A stretch of DNA of 26,635 nt from positions 1 through 26,635 of the forward strand of contig CBDUQI010000067.1 in assembly GCA_965369325.1 (NCBI GenBank), in the 5' to 3' direction. The first letter of the stretch is position 1, and each line of letters opens with the position of its first letter. The notes under the pieces were generated by a model. That model was not told the origin of the DNA and did not search any database. It worked only from the letters and a program-made list of their open reading frames with translations. This stretch comes from CBDUQI01 sp965369325. Lineage in GTDB: Bacteria; Pseudomonadota; Gammaproteobacteria; Steroidobacterales; JBCBZW01. Shown here piece after piece: positions 16,201 to 24,251 of this stretch. A program made the position numbers and the translations under genes.

Positions 16201-19200
16201 CGTGGCGCCCGGCACGTATGAGGTGACAGTGGTGGTGAACGATGGCAACGGAGGGGTTGCCAACATCGCCTTCAACTGGGTGGTCAGCCCGAACCTGTTG
16301 GAAGAAGGTTTCCAGAGCGGCGCCGGCGCGTTTTCCTACATCGACGATGCATTTCGCGCGACGGCGCAACCCAATTTCGCCGACGGTGACATCGCCGTGG
16401 GCGGCGGCGTGAGCGGTGATGCGTTGCGGGTGACGCTGGGCGGCACCAACAATCAGCCGATCAACAATATATCGGGCGGTTGGCGCACGGACATCCAGTT
16501 GTTTGAGACGGCGACGGTTGATGTGAGCTTCAGCTACAACCTTAGTATGGCCAACCAGTACGCGAATGCGGATGTGTCTCAGGTACTGCTCAGCATCGAC
16601 GATACGTTGTTGTCTGCGTCGGTTGATGATTTTATCGCTGAACTTGCCAGCGGCGGCAGCACCGGGTGGCAACAGGTGACTGTGAGTGCTTTGCTCGATG
16701 CCGGCAATCACAGCCTGGTGATTGGCGCGTACAACAACTTCAAGAATCAGTTTGTGGAAGTCACCACACTCCTCATTGACGACGTGACGGTCTCGTTAGC
16801 GAATCGTGCACCCGCCCTGGTCAGTCCTGACGATCAGACCAGCATCGCGGGCAGCAGCGTCTCATTAGCACTGCAGGCGAGCGATGCCGACAACGATCCG
16901 ATCACTTTCGTTGTCAGCGGATTGCCACCGGGCTTAGAGGTTGAATCCGGCACTGGAGTCATCAGCGGCGTGCCGGACGAACTTGGCGATTATACGGTGA
17001 ATGTGACAGTCAGCGACCCGACCGGTGCCAGCAACGCTCTCTCGTTCCGCTGGTTCGTGACCGATGCAAGTGGCAACCTGCCGCCTACGCTTGTGAATCC
17101 CGGCGACCTTATCAGCATTCTTGGCGATTCGGTTGCCACAGCGTTGCAGGCGGTCGATCTGAACGGCGACGCGTTGAGCTACTCTGCGCAGGGTTTGCCG
17201 CCCGGGCTCAGCCTGGCGAACGACGGCGCCATCACGGGCATTGCCGATACGCCGGGCGTTTTTGAGGTGAGCGCGACGGTGAGTGACGGTCGCGGTGCCC
17301 TTGATACTGTGAGCTTCACCTGGACGGTGACTACGCAGGTGTTACAAGCGAATTTCGATAGCGGCACAGACGATTTCGACTACGTCGATGATCTGTTCCG
17401 GAGCACCGGTCAGCCGGACTTCGCGGCCGGCGACGTGCTGATCGGCGGCGGGGTGAGCGGCGACGCGTTGGAAGTGTTGTTGGGCGGTGTCGCCTCAGGC
17501 GCGGTCAACAATATGTCGGGCGGTTGGGAAACCACCTTCGGGCTGTCCTCCGCAGCCATAGTCAATATTACCTTCAGCTACAATCTTACGTTGACCACGC
17601 AGTACGAGCCTACCGATTTTGGTCAGGTGCTGATCAGTGTAGACGGTGTGCTGCTGTCCGATTCGGCAAGTGACTTTGTTGCGCAGCAGGATGATGGCGG
17701 CAGCACCGGCTGGCAGAGTGTTACGGTGAGCGTGGCGTTGAGCAGCGGCGCACATACGCTCGCGATCGGTGGGTATAACAACGCCAAAAATGGCGTGAAC
17801 GAAGTCACCACGATTCTGCTTGACGATGTGCTGGTGTCCTTGGCCAACCGCGCGCCGGAGCTAGTGAGCCCGGGTGAGCAAAGTAGTATTGCGGGGCAAA
17901 GCATCGCGTTAGTGATTGAGGCGAACGACGCAGATAATGATCCGTTAAGTTTCGTGGCGGCAGGGCTGCCGCCGCAGCTCAGTATTGACCCATCGACCGG
18001 GATTATCACGGGCACACCTGACACTCTTGGTATCTACGATGTCATCGTTACAGTGAATGATGGCAACGATACCGATGATACCGTCGCATTTACGTGGTTC
18101 ATTACCGATGCTACGGGTAATTTGCCGCCAGTCCTTAACGCGCCAGGCACACAGGTGAGTATTCTGGGCGACAGCGTGTTGCTGGCACTGAGCGGCAGTG
18201 ATCCCAACGGCGATTCGCTTAACTTCATGGCCAGCGGATTGCCGTCTGGCCTGAGTATGGCAGGCGATGGCGTGATCACCGGCATCACTGATACGGTGGG
18301 CGAGTACATCGTTAGTGCGAGTGTAAGCGACGGTCGCGGCGCAAGCGATAACGCCACTTTTACGTGGGAAGTTACCCAGAACATCATCGATACAGGGTTC
18401 GACAGCGGTACCAGTACCTTCACCTATGTGGACGATGTGTTCCGCGGCACGGCACAACCGGATTTTGCCTCCGGTACGGTTCTGTCAGATGGCGGCGTGA
18501 GCGGTGACGCGTTACAGATATTGCTGGGTGGTGTTGCCATTGGCGCCGTCAATGATATGTCGGGTGGCTGGGTAACGGACTTTTCACTGCCCGTTGCAGC
18601 GACCGTGAATGTCACCTTCAGCTACAACCTGACGCTGGCAGCGCAGTATGAGCCGACAGAGTTCGGCCAAGTGTTGATAAGCATTGACGGTGTATTGCTG
18701 TCCACTACAGCGAATGACTATATCGTGCAGCAGAACGATGGCGGCAGCACGCAGTGGCAGACTGTCACGGTGAGCGCGGGGTTGAGCAGCGGCGCACATA
18801 CGCTCGCGATCGGTGGGTATAACAACGTCAAAAATGGTGTGAACGAAGTCACCACGATTCTGCTTGACGATGTGCTGGTGTCGTTGGCCAATCGCGCGCC
18901 AACGCTGGTGCCACCCGGAGACCAGTCGACTGTCCAGAGCGCGCCAGTCACACTGATTCTGCAAGGAAGCGATGCTGACAACGACGTTCTCGCATACACG
19001 GCAAGCGGGTTGCCGACGGGCCTCACTCTGGATGCTCAAAACGGCCAGATCGACGGCACTTCAAGCGTGCAGGGCGTGTATCAGGTGGAGGCCGCGGTTT
19101 CTGACAGCAGTGGTGCAAGTGCGAGTGTCGCATTTACCTGGTTGATCACCGATGCCAACGGGAATCTCCCGCCGGTGCTTTCCAATCCGTTAGATCAGGT

Positions 19201-22165
19201 CGGTGTGCGCAATGAGAGCATCTCCCTAAGCCTACAAGCCAGTGATCCGAATGGTGACAATCTCAGCTACAGCGCCAGCGGGCTACCGCCGGGGCTTGGT
19301 ATCGACGATGCGGGACTGATTAGCGGCACGCTGAATTCGCAGGGTACTTATGACGTCACAGTGACTGTCACCGATGGGAGCGGCGCGACAGATACCGTGC
19401 AATTTATCTGGACCGTCAGCGTTACCTTTATCGAGATCGACTTCGAGGATGGAGCAGGGACGTTTGCCTATGTGGATGACGCATTTCGTAACACTAACCA
19501 ACCCAACTATGCCGATGGTGCATTAGTTTTGGGAGGCGGGCTATCCGGAGATGGGTTGCAGGTGACCCTGGGCGGTCTGAATTTTCTCCCGGTCACCGGG
19601 ATGTCGGGGGGGTGGCAGAGTCAGTTTGAGCTGGCGAGTCAGGCGACAGTTGATATCAGTTTTGCCTACTCGATGGAGATGGCCTCGCAGTACATCAACA
19701 GCGAGACCGCCGAGGTGCTGGTGAGTGTGGATGGAAACCTGATCTCCGACAATACTGAGGACTACGTCGTGCAATTGGCCGGTGGTGGCAGCACCGGATG
19801 GCAACAGGTAGCACTTAGCGTGGATCTGGATGCCGGTGTTCACACACTGTTGCTGGGCGGGTACAACAGTTCCAAGAACACGATCACCAAGATCACGAGT
19901 ATTACCCTCGACGATGTGCGGGTGCAGCTCGCGAATCGGGATCCAGTGCTGAGCAATCCCGGACAGCAGTCGAACGTCGTCGGTGCCGCCCTCGCCCTGG
20001 AACTTACCGCGACCGACGCAGATAACGATCTGCTATCGTTCAGTGCTTCGGACTTACCCTCTGGGCTCACCATTGATGCCTCCACGGGTGCCATCGGCGG
20101 CAATCCGGACACCATTGGGGTCTTCGAGGTGACGGTGTTGGTGGATGACGGCAACGGCGGAAACTCCAGTGTTGCCTTCAATTGGCTGATCACGGATGCC
20201 TCTGGCAACTTGCCGCCACTGCTCGTAAACCCGGGCTCTCAAGCTACCGCGCAGGGTGAGCAGGCGTCACTGCAGCTTCAGGCCAGCGACCCCAATGGGG
20301 ATACGCTTAGCTATTCAGCGGTGGGATTGCCCGTCGGGCTGACACTGACTGCGAGCAGCGGTCTGATCAGTGGAACACCCACCGCCGAGGGCAGCGCATT
20401 GGTGACGGTTACCGTAAGTGACGGTAACGGTGGCAGCGACAGTGTGCAGTTCACCTGGGATACCAACGTGACGCTGGACAGTGCGCTGTCCCAACGGCTG
20501 GATTCCTCTCAGGCGGCGTTCGAGGAGGCCCCCGCCGGACAGTGGGTTTCGGTTGGTCGGGCCGAGTACGAATCACTGCTCGCGGCAATGGCGGGCGTCA
20601 CGGCGTTTGGCACCGATACGACGAATCTGTTTTCAGGCAGCTCGGGTGACTTTGGTGGTGCGGCAACCTATACCTTTGGGCAGGTGACGAATCCGTCACC
20701 CGCCAGCGTGCACGTGTTCGCATTTCGCCGACCGACTGTGAACCCCAGCGATGGTGGCGATGATCTGGTGCGTTTGTCTCCAAATCTTAACGGCAGTCAG
20801 TTTCATTCGCTCGGCGGTGCACTTCCGGATGGGCGAATTGAGGGCAATGAAGAGTTCTTTGTACTCAAAGGCGCCGATCAGACGTTGTTCCCCAGCCCGC
20901 AATACCTGGGACTCACGTCCAACGATACTGCCGGTACGTGGTACAACGCGGACGATACGGCAGGGCGGTATCTGGGGGGCAATACAAACTCGCTGGTCGG
21001 CGGTACCTCGCTATTTGGATGGTCGATGCAGGCCCTCGCCATCGATCCGACCGATATCGCGCCGGTGCCGGCGCCAATCCGTTTGATTGATGCACATTTT
21101 GAGGACGGCACGGACGGTTTCGAATATGAGGACGACGCGTTCCTCAATACCAGTCAGCCGGACTACGCGAGTGGCCAACTAGAGCAGGACGGCGGTGGTA
21201 GCGGGATGGTGCTGGGCATGGATACCGGCGGCATTAACTCGGAAGTTATTTTCGACATGTCGGCCGCGTGGAAGCGCGATTTTTCGCTGAGCATCGCTGC
21301 GACCATTGAACTGTCGGTGCGTTACAATCTGACCCTGGCGCAGGGACACGAACCGGATGAACTTGTGCAGTTCCTGGCCAGCATCAATAACACGATGCTG
21401 GGGCACGACGGGCAGGACTATGTAGTGCAACTGGTCGGTGATGGCAACGGTGGTGTGGACGATACCACGGGGTGGCAAACTTACCTCGCGACCATTAGCT
21501 TGCCGGCGGGCACCCACACGCTCACGCTCGGCTCCTACCACAATAAGAAAAGTACGCAGGAGGAAACCGCCAAGTTGCGGATAGACGATGTGGTGGTGTC
21601 ACTTATCGGCGCAGAGTTGTTCCGCGACGACTTTGAAATCCCCAGCGACTGGGTGGTAAATGCGAGTGGTGCCGATACTGCCACAGTTGGGCAGTGGGAG
21701 GTGGCGTCGCCGCAAGAAACAACCACCACAGGTGCCACTGTCTTGCAGCGCGGTGATTCCACCAGCGGCCTGCGATCGTTGGTGACCGGTGCTACTGCGG
21801 GGAACGGCGTGGGTAGTTTTGATGTGGATGGCGGCGTTACTTCGGTGACCTCCCCAGACATCGATCTGCCCTCAGGAGCCTGTACTCTTAGCCTAAACTA
21901 CTATCTCGCGCATCTGGCTAACGCAACGGGTGATGATTGGTTGCGCATCGCGATTAGTGATGGCACCACCGAACAAACACTGCTGCTGGACAATGCAAGC
22001 CCCAGCTTGCGCGCAGGGGTTTGGACACCGTTAGCACTCGATATCAGCCAGTTTGCCGGCCGAACTGTTAATCTGGTGATCGAAGTCAACGACGGAGCAG
22101 CCAGTTCCACGGTGGAAGGTGGTATCGACGATGTGGTGATAACCGCTGACAACCCGGCGAACTAG
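13244..22165 (+). CDS. Secreted beta-propeller / dihaem cytochrome c fused to Ig-like and beta-rich repeats
   Basis: A secreted giant of 2,973 residues. A Sec signal (about 1-28, ending near HSQQA) is followed by a YVTN/NHL-like beta-propeller (about 90-465) with LTPDGGTLLAV, VGIDPISVRA and VGQGPTGIVLN strands. The cytochrome part has two c-type haem sites, CGTCH (C490, C493, H494) and CLSCH (C644, C647, H648), and HHPLLHWRGDK between them, seen in propeller-linked dihaem cytochromes. A calcium loop DADLDG follows at about 830. Then come ten Ig-like He_PIG repeats, mostly in pairs joined by GNLPP linkers, alternating with A modules (16291, 17335, 18376, 19417, 21076), an unrecognised domain (20479-21066) and one B module (21613-22158). 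There is no anchor. Extracellular electron transfer or oxidation of a bound substrate is inferred; the substrate is unknown. The ribosome site is weak (GAG about 11 bases upstream). The hydrolase follows 27 bases later. Confidence 0.88.
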   Translation: MNIRNPLVVTMAGVCVLAVVLSPPPLHSQQARADVELPPECRSELYESLSQLSIHSRDSRLDSHQALISRCNQAYEEHLSRYPRDPVRMAEREIAPLDGLINFENPHVHPLDLTPDGGTLLAVNTAAHRLEVYEVEGASLTHRQSITVGIDPISVRARSNDEAWVVNHVSDSVSIVELTTGRVVHTLDTDNEPADVVFAGSPPRAFVSASEANKINVFDLSDLTAAPQTVNVFGEDPRSLAVSPDGQIVYAGIFESGNNTTLVGIADPLDGGGTIVRGNTLADNDVAVINANSLAIQYQSGLMNIVMALAVNPVSGNVSVVGTEAFNEVTLEPNLNGVFAHVNVASFAANGGNVQIDDLNPHLNYNTSTVAQSVRNQSIGDPRGIAWRSSGNEAFVTGMGSNNVVVIDSQSNRVDRMEVGQGPTGIVLNDSTGVGFVMNKFDGTVSVIDLNAREELERVAFDDPTLAVIKAGRPMLYDTHATSGLGHVSCGTCHLDGKTDRLAWDLGNPSAPDVILPVASLDSRGEVTGELTGDFVAVPGIKGPMTTQSLQDIMHHPLLHWRGDKANLGEFNPAFTGLLGDDEEISDAQMEAFGDFLDTIWFPPNPYRFIDDTRPNTVTLPDGSTVTSPTMQALRGDNARDNHCLSCHSGQGEFTRNDGVNDEIGSLVVASGFPGFYERLGKGFGTAGFGYFHNGGASAIEASFDNEEFLAEVLSIGGPSGPLEGAEQRQVPHAGMGKQVTISGPATGVQQEFVDELQRISDDSPFAQLVAHTHFDGVPRGFVHVGGANFQSDVASGQFTVGQLLASAAGGDPVTFTLVAEGMENRFAIDADLDGIFNGDEVELSNPGDQLNAVGDGVSLAVQALDPTGQSLSYSATLPQSLGINAATGLISGTLVDPGVYAALVTVQNTSGGSSSVAFTWFVTDANGNLPPVLTNPGARFSLLGDAVTLGIDALDYDGNSLLYSATDLPPGLSIDPGAGVISGTTVAPGTYEVTVVVNDGNGGVANIAFNWVVSPNLLEEGFQSGAGAFSYIDDAFRATAQPNFADGDIAVGGGVSGDALRVTLGGTNNQPINNISGGWRTDIQLFETATVDVSFSYNLSMANQYANADVSQVLLSIDDTLLSASVDDFIAELASGGSTGWQQVTVSALLDAGNHSLVIGAYNNFKNQFVEVTTLLIDDVTVSLANRAPALVSPDDQTSIAGSSVSLALQASDADNDPITFVVSGLPPGLEVESGTGVISGVPDELGDYTVNVTVSDPTGASNALSFRWFVTDASGNLPPTLVNPGDLISILGDSVATALQAVDLNGDALSYSAQGLPPGLSLANDGAITGIADTPGVFEVSATVSDGRGALDTVSFTWTVTTQVLQANFDSGTDDFDYVDDLFRSTGQPDFAAGDVLIGGGVSGDALEVLLGGVASGAVNNMSGGWETTFGLSSAAIVNITFSYNLTLTTQYEPTDFGQVLISVDGVLLSDSASDFVAQQDDGGSTGWQSVTVSVALSSGAHTLAIGGYNNAKNGVNEVTTILLDDVLVSLANRAPELVSPGEQSSIAGQSIALVIEANDADNDPLSFVAAGLPPQLSIDPSTGIITGTPDTLGIYDVIVTVNDGNDTDDTVAFTWFITDATGNLPPVLNAPGTQVSILGDSVLLALSGSDPNGDSLNFMASGLPSGLSMAGDGVITGITDTVGEYIVSASVSDGRGASDNATFTWEVTQNIIDTGFDSGTSTFTYVDDVFRGTAQPDFASGTVLSDGGVSGDALQILLGGVAIGAVNDMSGGWVTDFSLPVAATVNVTFSYNLTLAAQYEPTEFGQVLISIDGVLLSTTANDYIVQQNDGGSTQWQTVTVSAGLSSGAHTLAIGGYNNVKNGVNEVTTILLDDVLVSLANRAPTLVPPGDQSTVQSAPVTLILQGSDADNDVLAYTASGLPTGLTLDAQNGQIDGTSSVQGVYQVEAAVSDSSGASASVAFTWLITDANGNLPPVLSNPLDQVGVRNESISLSLQASDPNGDNLSYSASGLPPGLGIDDAGLISGTLNSQGTYDVTVTVTDGSGATDTVQFIWTVSVTFIEIDFEDGAGTFAYVDDAFRNTNQPNYADGALVLGGGLSGDGLQVTLGGLNFLPVTGMSGGWQSQFELASQATVDISFAYSMEMASQYINSETAEVLVSVDGNLISDNTEDYVVQLAGGGSTGWQQVALSVDLDAGVHTLLLGGYNSSKNTITKITSITLDDVRVQLANRDPVLSNPGQQSNVVGAALALELTATDADNDLLSFSASDLPSGLTIDASTGAIGGNPDTIGVFEVTVLVDDGNGGNSSVAFNWLITDASGNLPPLLVNPGSQATAQGEQASLQLQASDPNGDTLSYSAVGLPVGLTLTASSGLISGTPTAEGSALVTVTVSDGNGGSDSVQFTWDTNVTLDSALSQRLDSSQAAFEEAPAGQWVSVGRAEYESLLAAMAGVTAFGTDTTNLFSGSSGDFGGAATYTFGQVTNPSPASVHVFAFRRPTVNPSDGGDDLVRLSPNLNGSQFHSLGGALPDGRIEGNEEFFVLKGADQTLFPSPQYLGLTSNDTAGTWYNADDTAGRYLGGNTNSLVGGTSLFGWSMQALAIDPTDIAPVPAPIRLIDAHFEDGTDGFEYEDDAFLNTSQPDYASGQLEQDGGGSGMVLGMDTGGINSEVIFDMSAAWKRDFSLSIAATIELSVRYNLTLAQGHEPDELVQFLASINNTMLGHDGQDYVVQLVGDGNGGVDDTTGWQTYLATISLPAGTHTLTLGSYHNKKSTQEETAKLRIDDVVVSLIGAELFRDDFEIPSDWVVNASGADTATVGQWEVASPQETTTTGATVLQRGDSTSGLRSLVTGATAGNGVGSFDVDGGVTSVTSPDIDLPSGACTLSLNYYLAHLANATGDDWLRIAISDGTTEQTLLLDNASPSLRAGVWTPLALDISQFAGRTVNLVIEVNDGAASSTVEGGIDDVVITADNPAN
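17737..17856 (+). repeat. Near-identical 120-base segment, copy 1
   Basis: Matches 18781-18900 at 116 of 120 positions by eye, covering the end of module A and its GGYNN and LLDDVLVSLANRAP strands. The rest of the two units is clearly more diverged, which points to recent gene conversion or partial duplication. Confidence 0.8.
18781..18900 (+). repeat. Near-identical 120-base segment, copy 2
   Basis: Partner of 17737-17856, exactly 1,044 bases downstream and in the same reading frame. The four differences seen are a C/T that changes Ala to Val and three synonymous third-position changes. Confidence 0.8.
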
Positions 22166-22180
22166 CTGGGACTCATATTC

Positions 22181-22186
22181 AAGGAG
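22181..22186 (+). promoter_or_regulatory. Strong ribosome binding site of the secreted hydrolase
   Basis: AAGGAG lies six bases before the ATG at 22193, within the 27-base gap after the cytochrome fusion gene. It is the best Shine-Dalgarno in the window and suggests efficient translation from a shared mRNA. Confidence 0.75.
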
Positions 22187-22192
22187 CAGATC

Positions 22193-23365
22193 ATGCACTA
22201 TCTGAAGGCTGGCCCGCTGCGGGCACTGGTACTGTCACTCCTCGCCGCCACCGCGTTTGCCGACCCAGCGAGCGCTCAGGGCACCTGTCCGTCGGACTGG
22301 CAGCCAGCCTTTGACTACGACACTGAGCAATATCCGTTTACCAACCGGTGCATCGAACTCTCGCACGGCACTATCCACTATTTTGACGAAGTGCCGGACG
22401 GCACACAGCTGGGAACGGTGCTCATGTTGCACGGTAACCCGAGCTGGTCGTTCCTGTACCGCAATATCGCCCAGCAATTACTGGATGAAGGCTATCGGGT
22501 GGTTGCGCCGGATTATTACGGCTTCGGGCTGTCAGATAAGCCGGCATTGAATGAGTTCGGCTACAAGCCGATTGATCATGCGCTGGTAGTGCGCAGTTTC
22601 GTATTGGCGCTAAGCCTGCAAGATACAACGATGGTGGTGCACGACTGGGGCGGCCCGATTGGGATTACAGCGGCGGACTCGCTCTCCGACCGGTTTAGCG
22701 CGTATGTCATCCTGGATACTTTCCTGCAGCGGGTACGGTTTCAGAGTCCCGGCGTGAATCATCTCGGCGCGGACTTTTCCCTTGATCAGATTCAAAACGC
22801 CACCCAATGGCGCGAAACGGGTCAGATGCCTCATGACGTTGGTGTGAACCTCGGCAACAAGAATGGACCGCCCGGCAGCGCGATCAACCTGGCGGTGAAG
22901 CAGGCCTACTGGGGGCCGTTTCTTAACTTGGATACCGGCATGCCGCTGTCGCCGGATATCGTGGCACCCACCAATATTCTGGCCCAGAACATTCTGTTGA
23001 GTGGCCCGCTTATGGACGGGGTGAAGGCAGCGCTGAGCGGTCCGATCTCCGAGAATCCGTTGTACATGGTATGGGCGCACGACGACCGCATGTGGGGTGC
23101 GCTGCGTTGCGATATCGGTAACACACCGGAATGTCCGACGGGCACTCAGTGTGTGAATGAAGGTGGGGCAAACTACTGTAAAGTGGGTGGCACCAGCTAT
23201 TTCTACCCGCAAATCCGGAATATCCGCCAGTCCTGGCCGGAGCAAAACATCGTGGATGAGTTGATCAGCTTTGAAGGTATTCACTTTATCCAGGAGATCG
23301 AGCCGGAGGCCATTGTGGCCGCGATCAAAGCAGTAACCGATCTAGCTCGCACGACCTCTAAATAG
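22193..23365 (+). CDS. Secreted haloalkane-dehalogenase-like alpha/beta hydrolase
   Basis: A 390-residue alpha/beta-hydrolase with an N-terminal Sec signal (LRALVLSLLAATAFADPASAQ). HGNPSWSFLYRN (H80 onward) supplies the oxyanion and halide-contact asparagine. The nucleophile elbow VHDWGGPIG has Asp151 followed by Trp152, as in haloalkane dehalogenases, not the Ser of esterases. The likely acid is Asp298 in VWAHDDRMWG, aligned with the acid after strand 7 in the DhlA type, and the base is His364 in GIHFIQEIEPEAI. Such enzymes replace halide by water through an alkyl-enzyme ester; an epoxide hydrolase is the main alternative. Unlike typical cytoplasmic members it is exported, and it has four cysteines (306, 314, 320, 329, including a CPTGTQC pattern) inserted after the acid, plus two near the N-terminus, suggesting disulfides. 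It is probably co-transcribed with the cytochrome fusion. Confidence 0.85.
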   Translation: MHYLKAGPLRALVLSLLAATAFADPASAQGTCPSDWQPAFDYDTEQYPFTNRCIELSHGTIHYFDEVPDGTQLGTVLMLHGNPSWSFLYRNIAQQLLDEGYRVVAPDYYGFGLSDKPALNEFGYKPIDHALVVRSFVLALSLQDTTMVVHDWGGPIGITAADSLSDRFSAYVILDTFLQRVRFQSPGVNHLGADFSLDQIQNATQWRETGQMPHDVGVNLGNKNGPPGSAINLAVKQAYWGPFLNLDTGMPLSPDIVAPTNILAQNILLSGPLMDGVKAALSGPISENPLYMVWAHDDRMWGALRCDIGNTPECPTGTQCVNEGGANYCKVGGTSYFYPQIRNIRQSWPEQNIVDELISFEGIHFIQEIEPEAIVAAIKAVTDLARTTSK

Positions 23366-23697
23366 CGCGACCCCACAACGCGCGCCGACCGGGCGCACCT
23401 ATCCTGCGATCATTTGTTCCGGGTGCGTCGCGTCGGCTTCCTTTCGGCCGCCATGCCTACACAGTGTGCCTTTGTACTGCTTGCGCAAACTGCCTGGAGC
23501 CGCTGCGCAACGGCCGTAGCGGGGGCCTGTCGAACATGCCTATTATCTAATGAAAATAAAAGGTTACCCCCAGCTTTTGGAGGGCCCCTGGGCGATTTTG
23601 GGTAGGATGGTCCAAATCTGACCCATCATTCATAGCGCATGAGTCATAAAAGACCATAAAATATCTATACCATTAAATATGGTTTTAAACTTCATAT

Positions 23698-23732
23698 AAT
23701 TATGTGTAATAAGACCCAATATACACATAATT
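23698..23732. promoter_or_regulatory. Candidate operator: 11-base perfect inverted repeat touching the promoter
   Basis: AATTATGTGTA (23698-23708) and TACACATAATT (23722-23732) are perfect inverted arms separated by 13 bases. The repeat ends two bases before the -35 element at 23735. The 24-base centre-to-centre spacing is a little over two helical turns, suiting a dimeric regulator. It has no copy before the paralogous gene. Confidence 0.55.
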
Positions 23733-23734
23733 GC

Positions 23735-23763
23735 TTTACTTAGGCGTATCTGGCTGATCTAAT
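23735..23763 (+). promoter_or_regulatory. Sigma70-type promoter of the second cytochrome gene
   Basis: TTTACT (23735-23740), 17 bases, then TCTAAT (23758-23763). Similar in elements, spacing and AGGCG spacer sequence to the promoter at 12971-12999. The predicted transcription start is near 23770. Confidence 0.6.
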
Positions 23764-23826
23764 GCTGTCCGTGGCATGCATGTTGACGGACGGCTCGGAA
23801 GCCAATGCCGTCATCGCCCAGCGTTT

Positions 23827-23890
23827 AGCGGTCTTGCACCGCTTTCCTGGACCACATGGGGGCGGATGTTCGTGGTTGGCATCCGTCCCC
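23827..23890 (+). promoter_or_regulatory. Conserved two-hairpin 5' leader element, copy 2
   Basis: A first hairpin AGCGGT/ACCGCT (23827-23843) has a five-base loop. A second hairpin (23858-23890) pairs GGGGGCGGATG with CATCCGTCCCC, one G-T wobble replacing the A-T of copy 1. Its loop TTCGTGGTTGG keeps the GTGGTTG core. The second stem starts about 88 bases after the predicted transcription start, against about 90 in copy 1. Function unknown. Confidence 0.55.
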
Positions 23891-24184
23891 GCCTCTCTCG
23901 CCCTGGGCGAGGGCAATAACAACTGCCGGGTGCAAAACGGCAGCACGCAAAACGATTGGCCTCTTTCGATTCCAAATAGCCGTTGGGCAGAGGCAAACAG
24001 CGGAAGCGGCTAACCGAGCGCGTTTGTCAGGCACCACCTGTCGACGCAAGCCGTAGCGACAGGAGGACAGACGTGCGTACGCCTGGGAGCGCGCTAATAA
24101 CTCAAAGCAAACGCTGGCCGCCGGGGGCACCACATCCCGATCGCTGGCCGTTGTGCCGCTGGCTCGTTTCGTTAGACGGGCAAT

Positions 24185-24232
24185 GCTTAACAACCACAAC
24201 GCTTAACAACCACAACAACCACAACAACCACA
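24185..24232 (+). repeat. Short tandem repeat in the second cytochrome gene leader
   Basis: The 16-base unit GCTTAACAACCACAAC occurs twice without gap (24185-24200 and 24201-24216), followed by two more AACCACA units. The strand is almost free of G and so likely unpaired in mRNA. AACCACAA occurs again directly over the start codon at 24266. Confidence 0.75.
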
Positions 24233-24251
24233 CCTGCTCTTTAAGAAGAAG

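Larger units (their letters stand above)
15770..19944 (+). repeat. In-frame tandem super-repeat, unit about 1,043 bases
   Basis: Four consecutive copies of Ig-like, Ig-like, module A (about 348 residues each) inside the cytochrome fusion gene. Module A starts are near 16291, 17335, 18376 and 19417, almost equally spaced. A fifth, looser unit follows, with an extra domain between its Ig pair and module A. Confidence 0.85.

Noticed and set aside
15770..19944. Regular 1,043-base spacing considered as a CRISPR array or a tandem mobile element
   Set aside because: The units are in-frame protein repeats of Ig-like and A modules, diverged at synonymous and other sites, with no terminal inverted repeats or short identical repeats.
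22100..22165. Searched the C-termini of both giant proteins for PEP-CTERM, LPXTG, type IX or membrane anchors
   Set aside because: Both end shortly after a B module with no hydrophobic or sorting segment, so no anchoring mechanism can be claimed.
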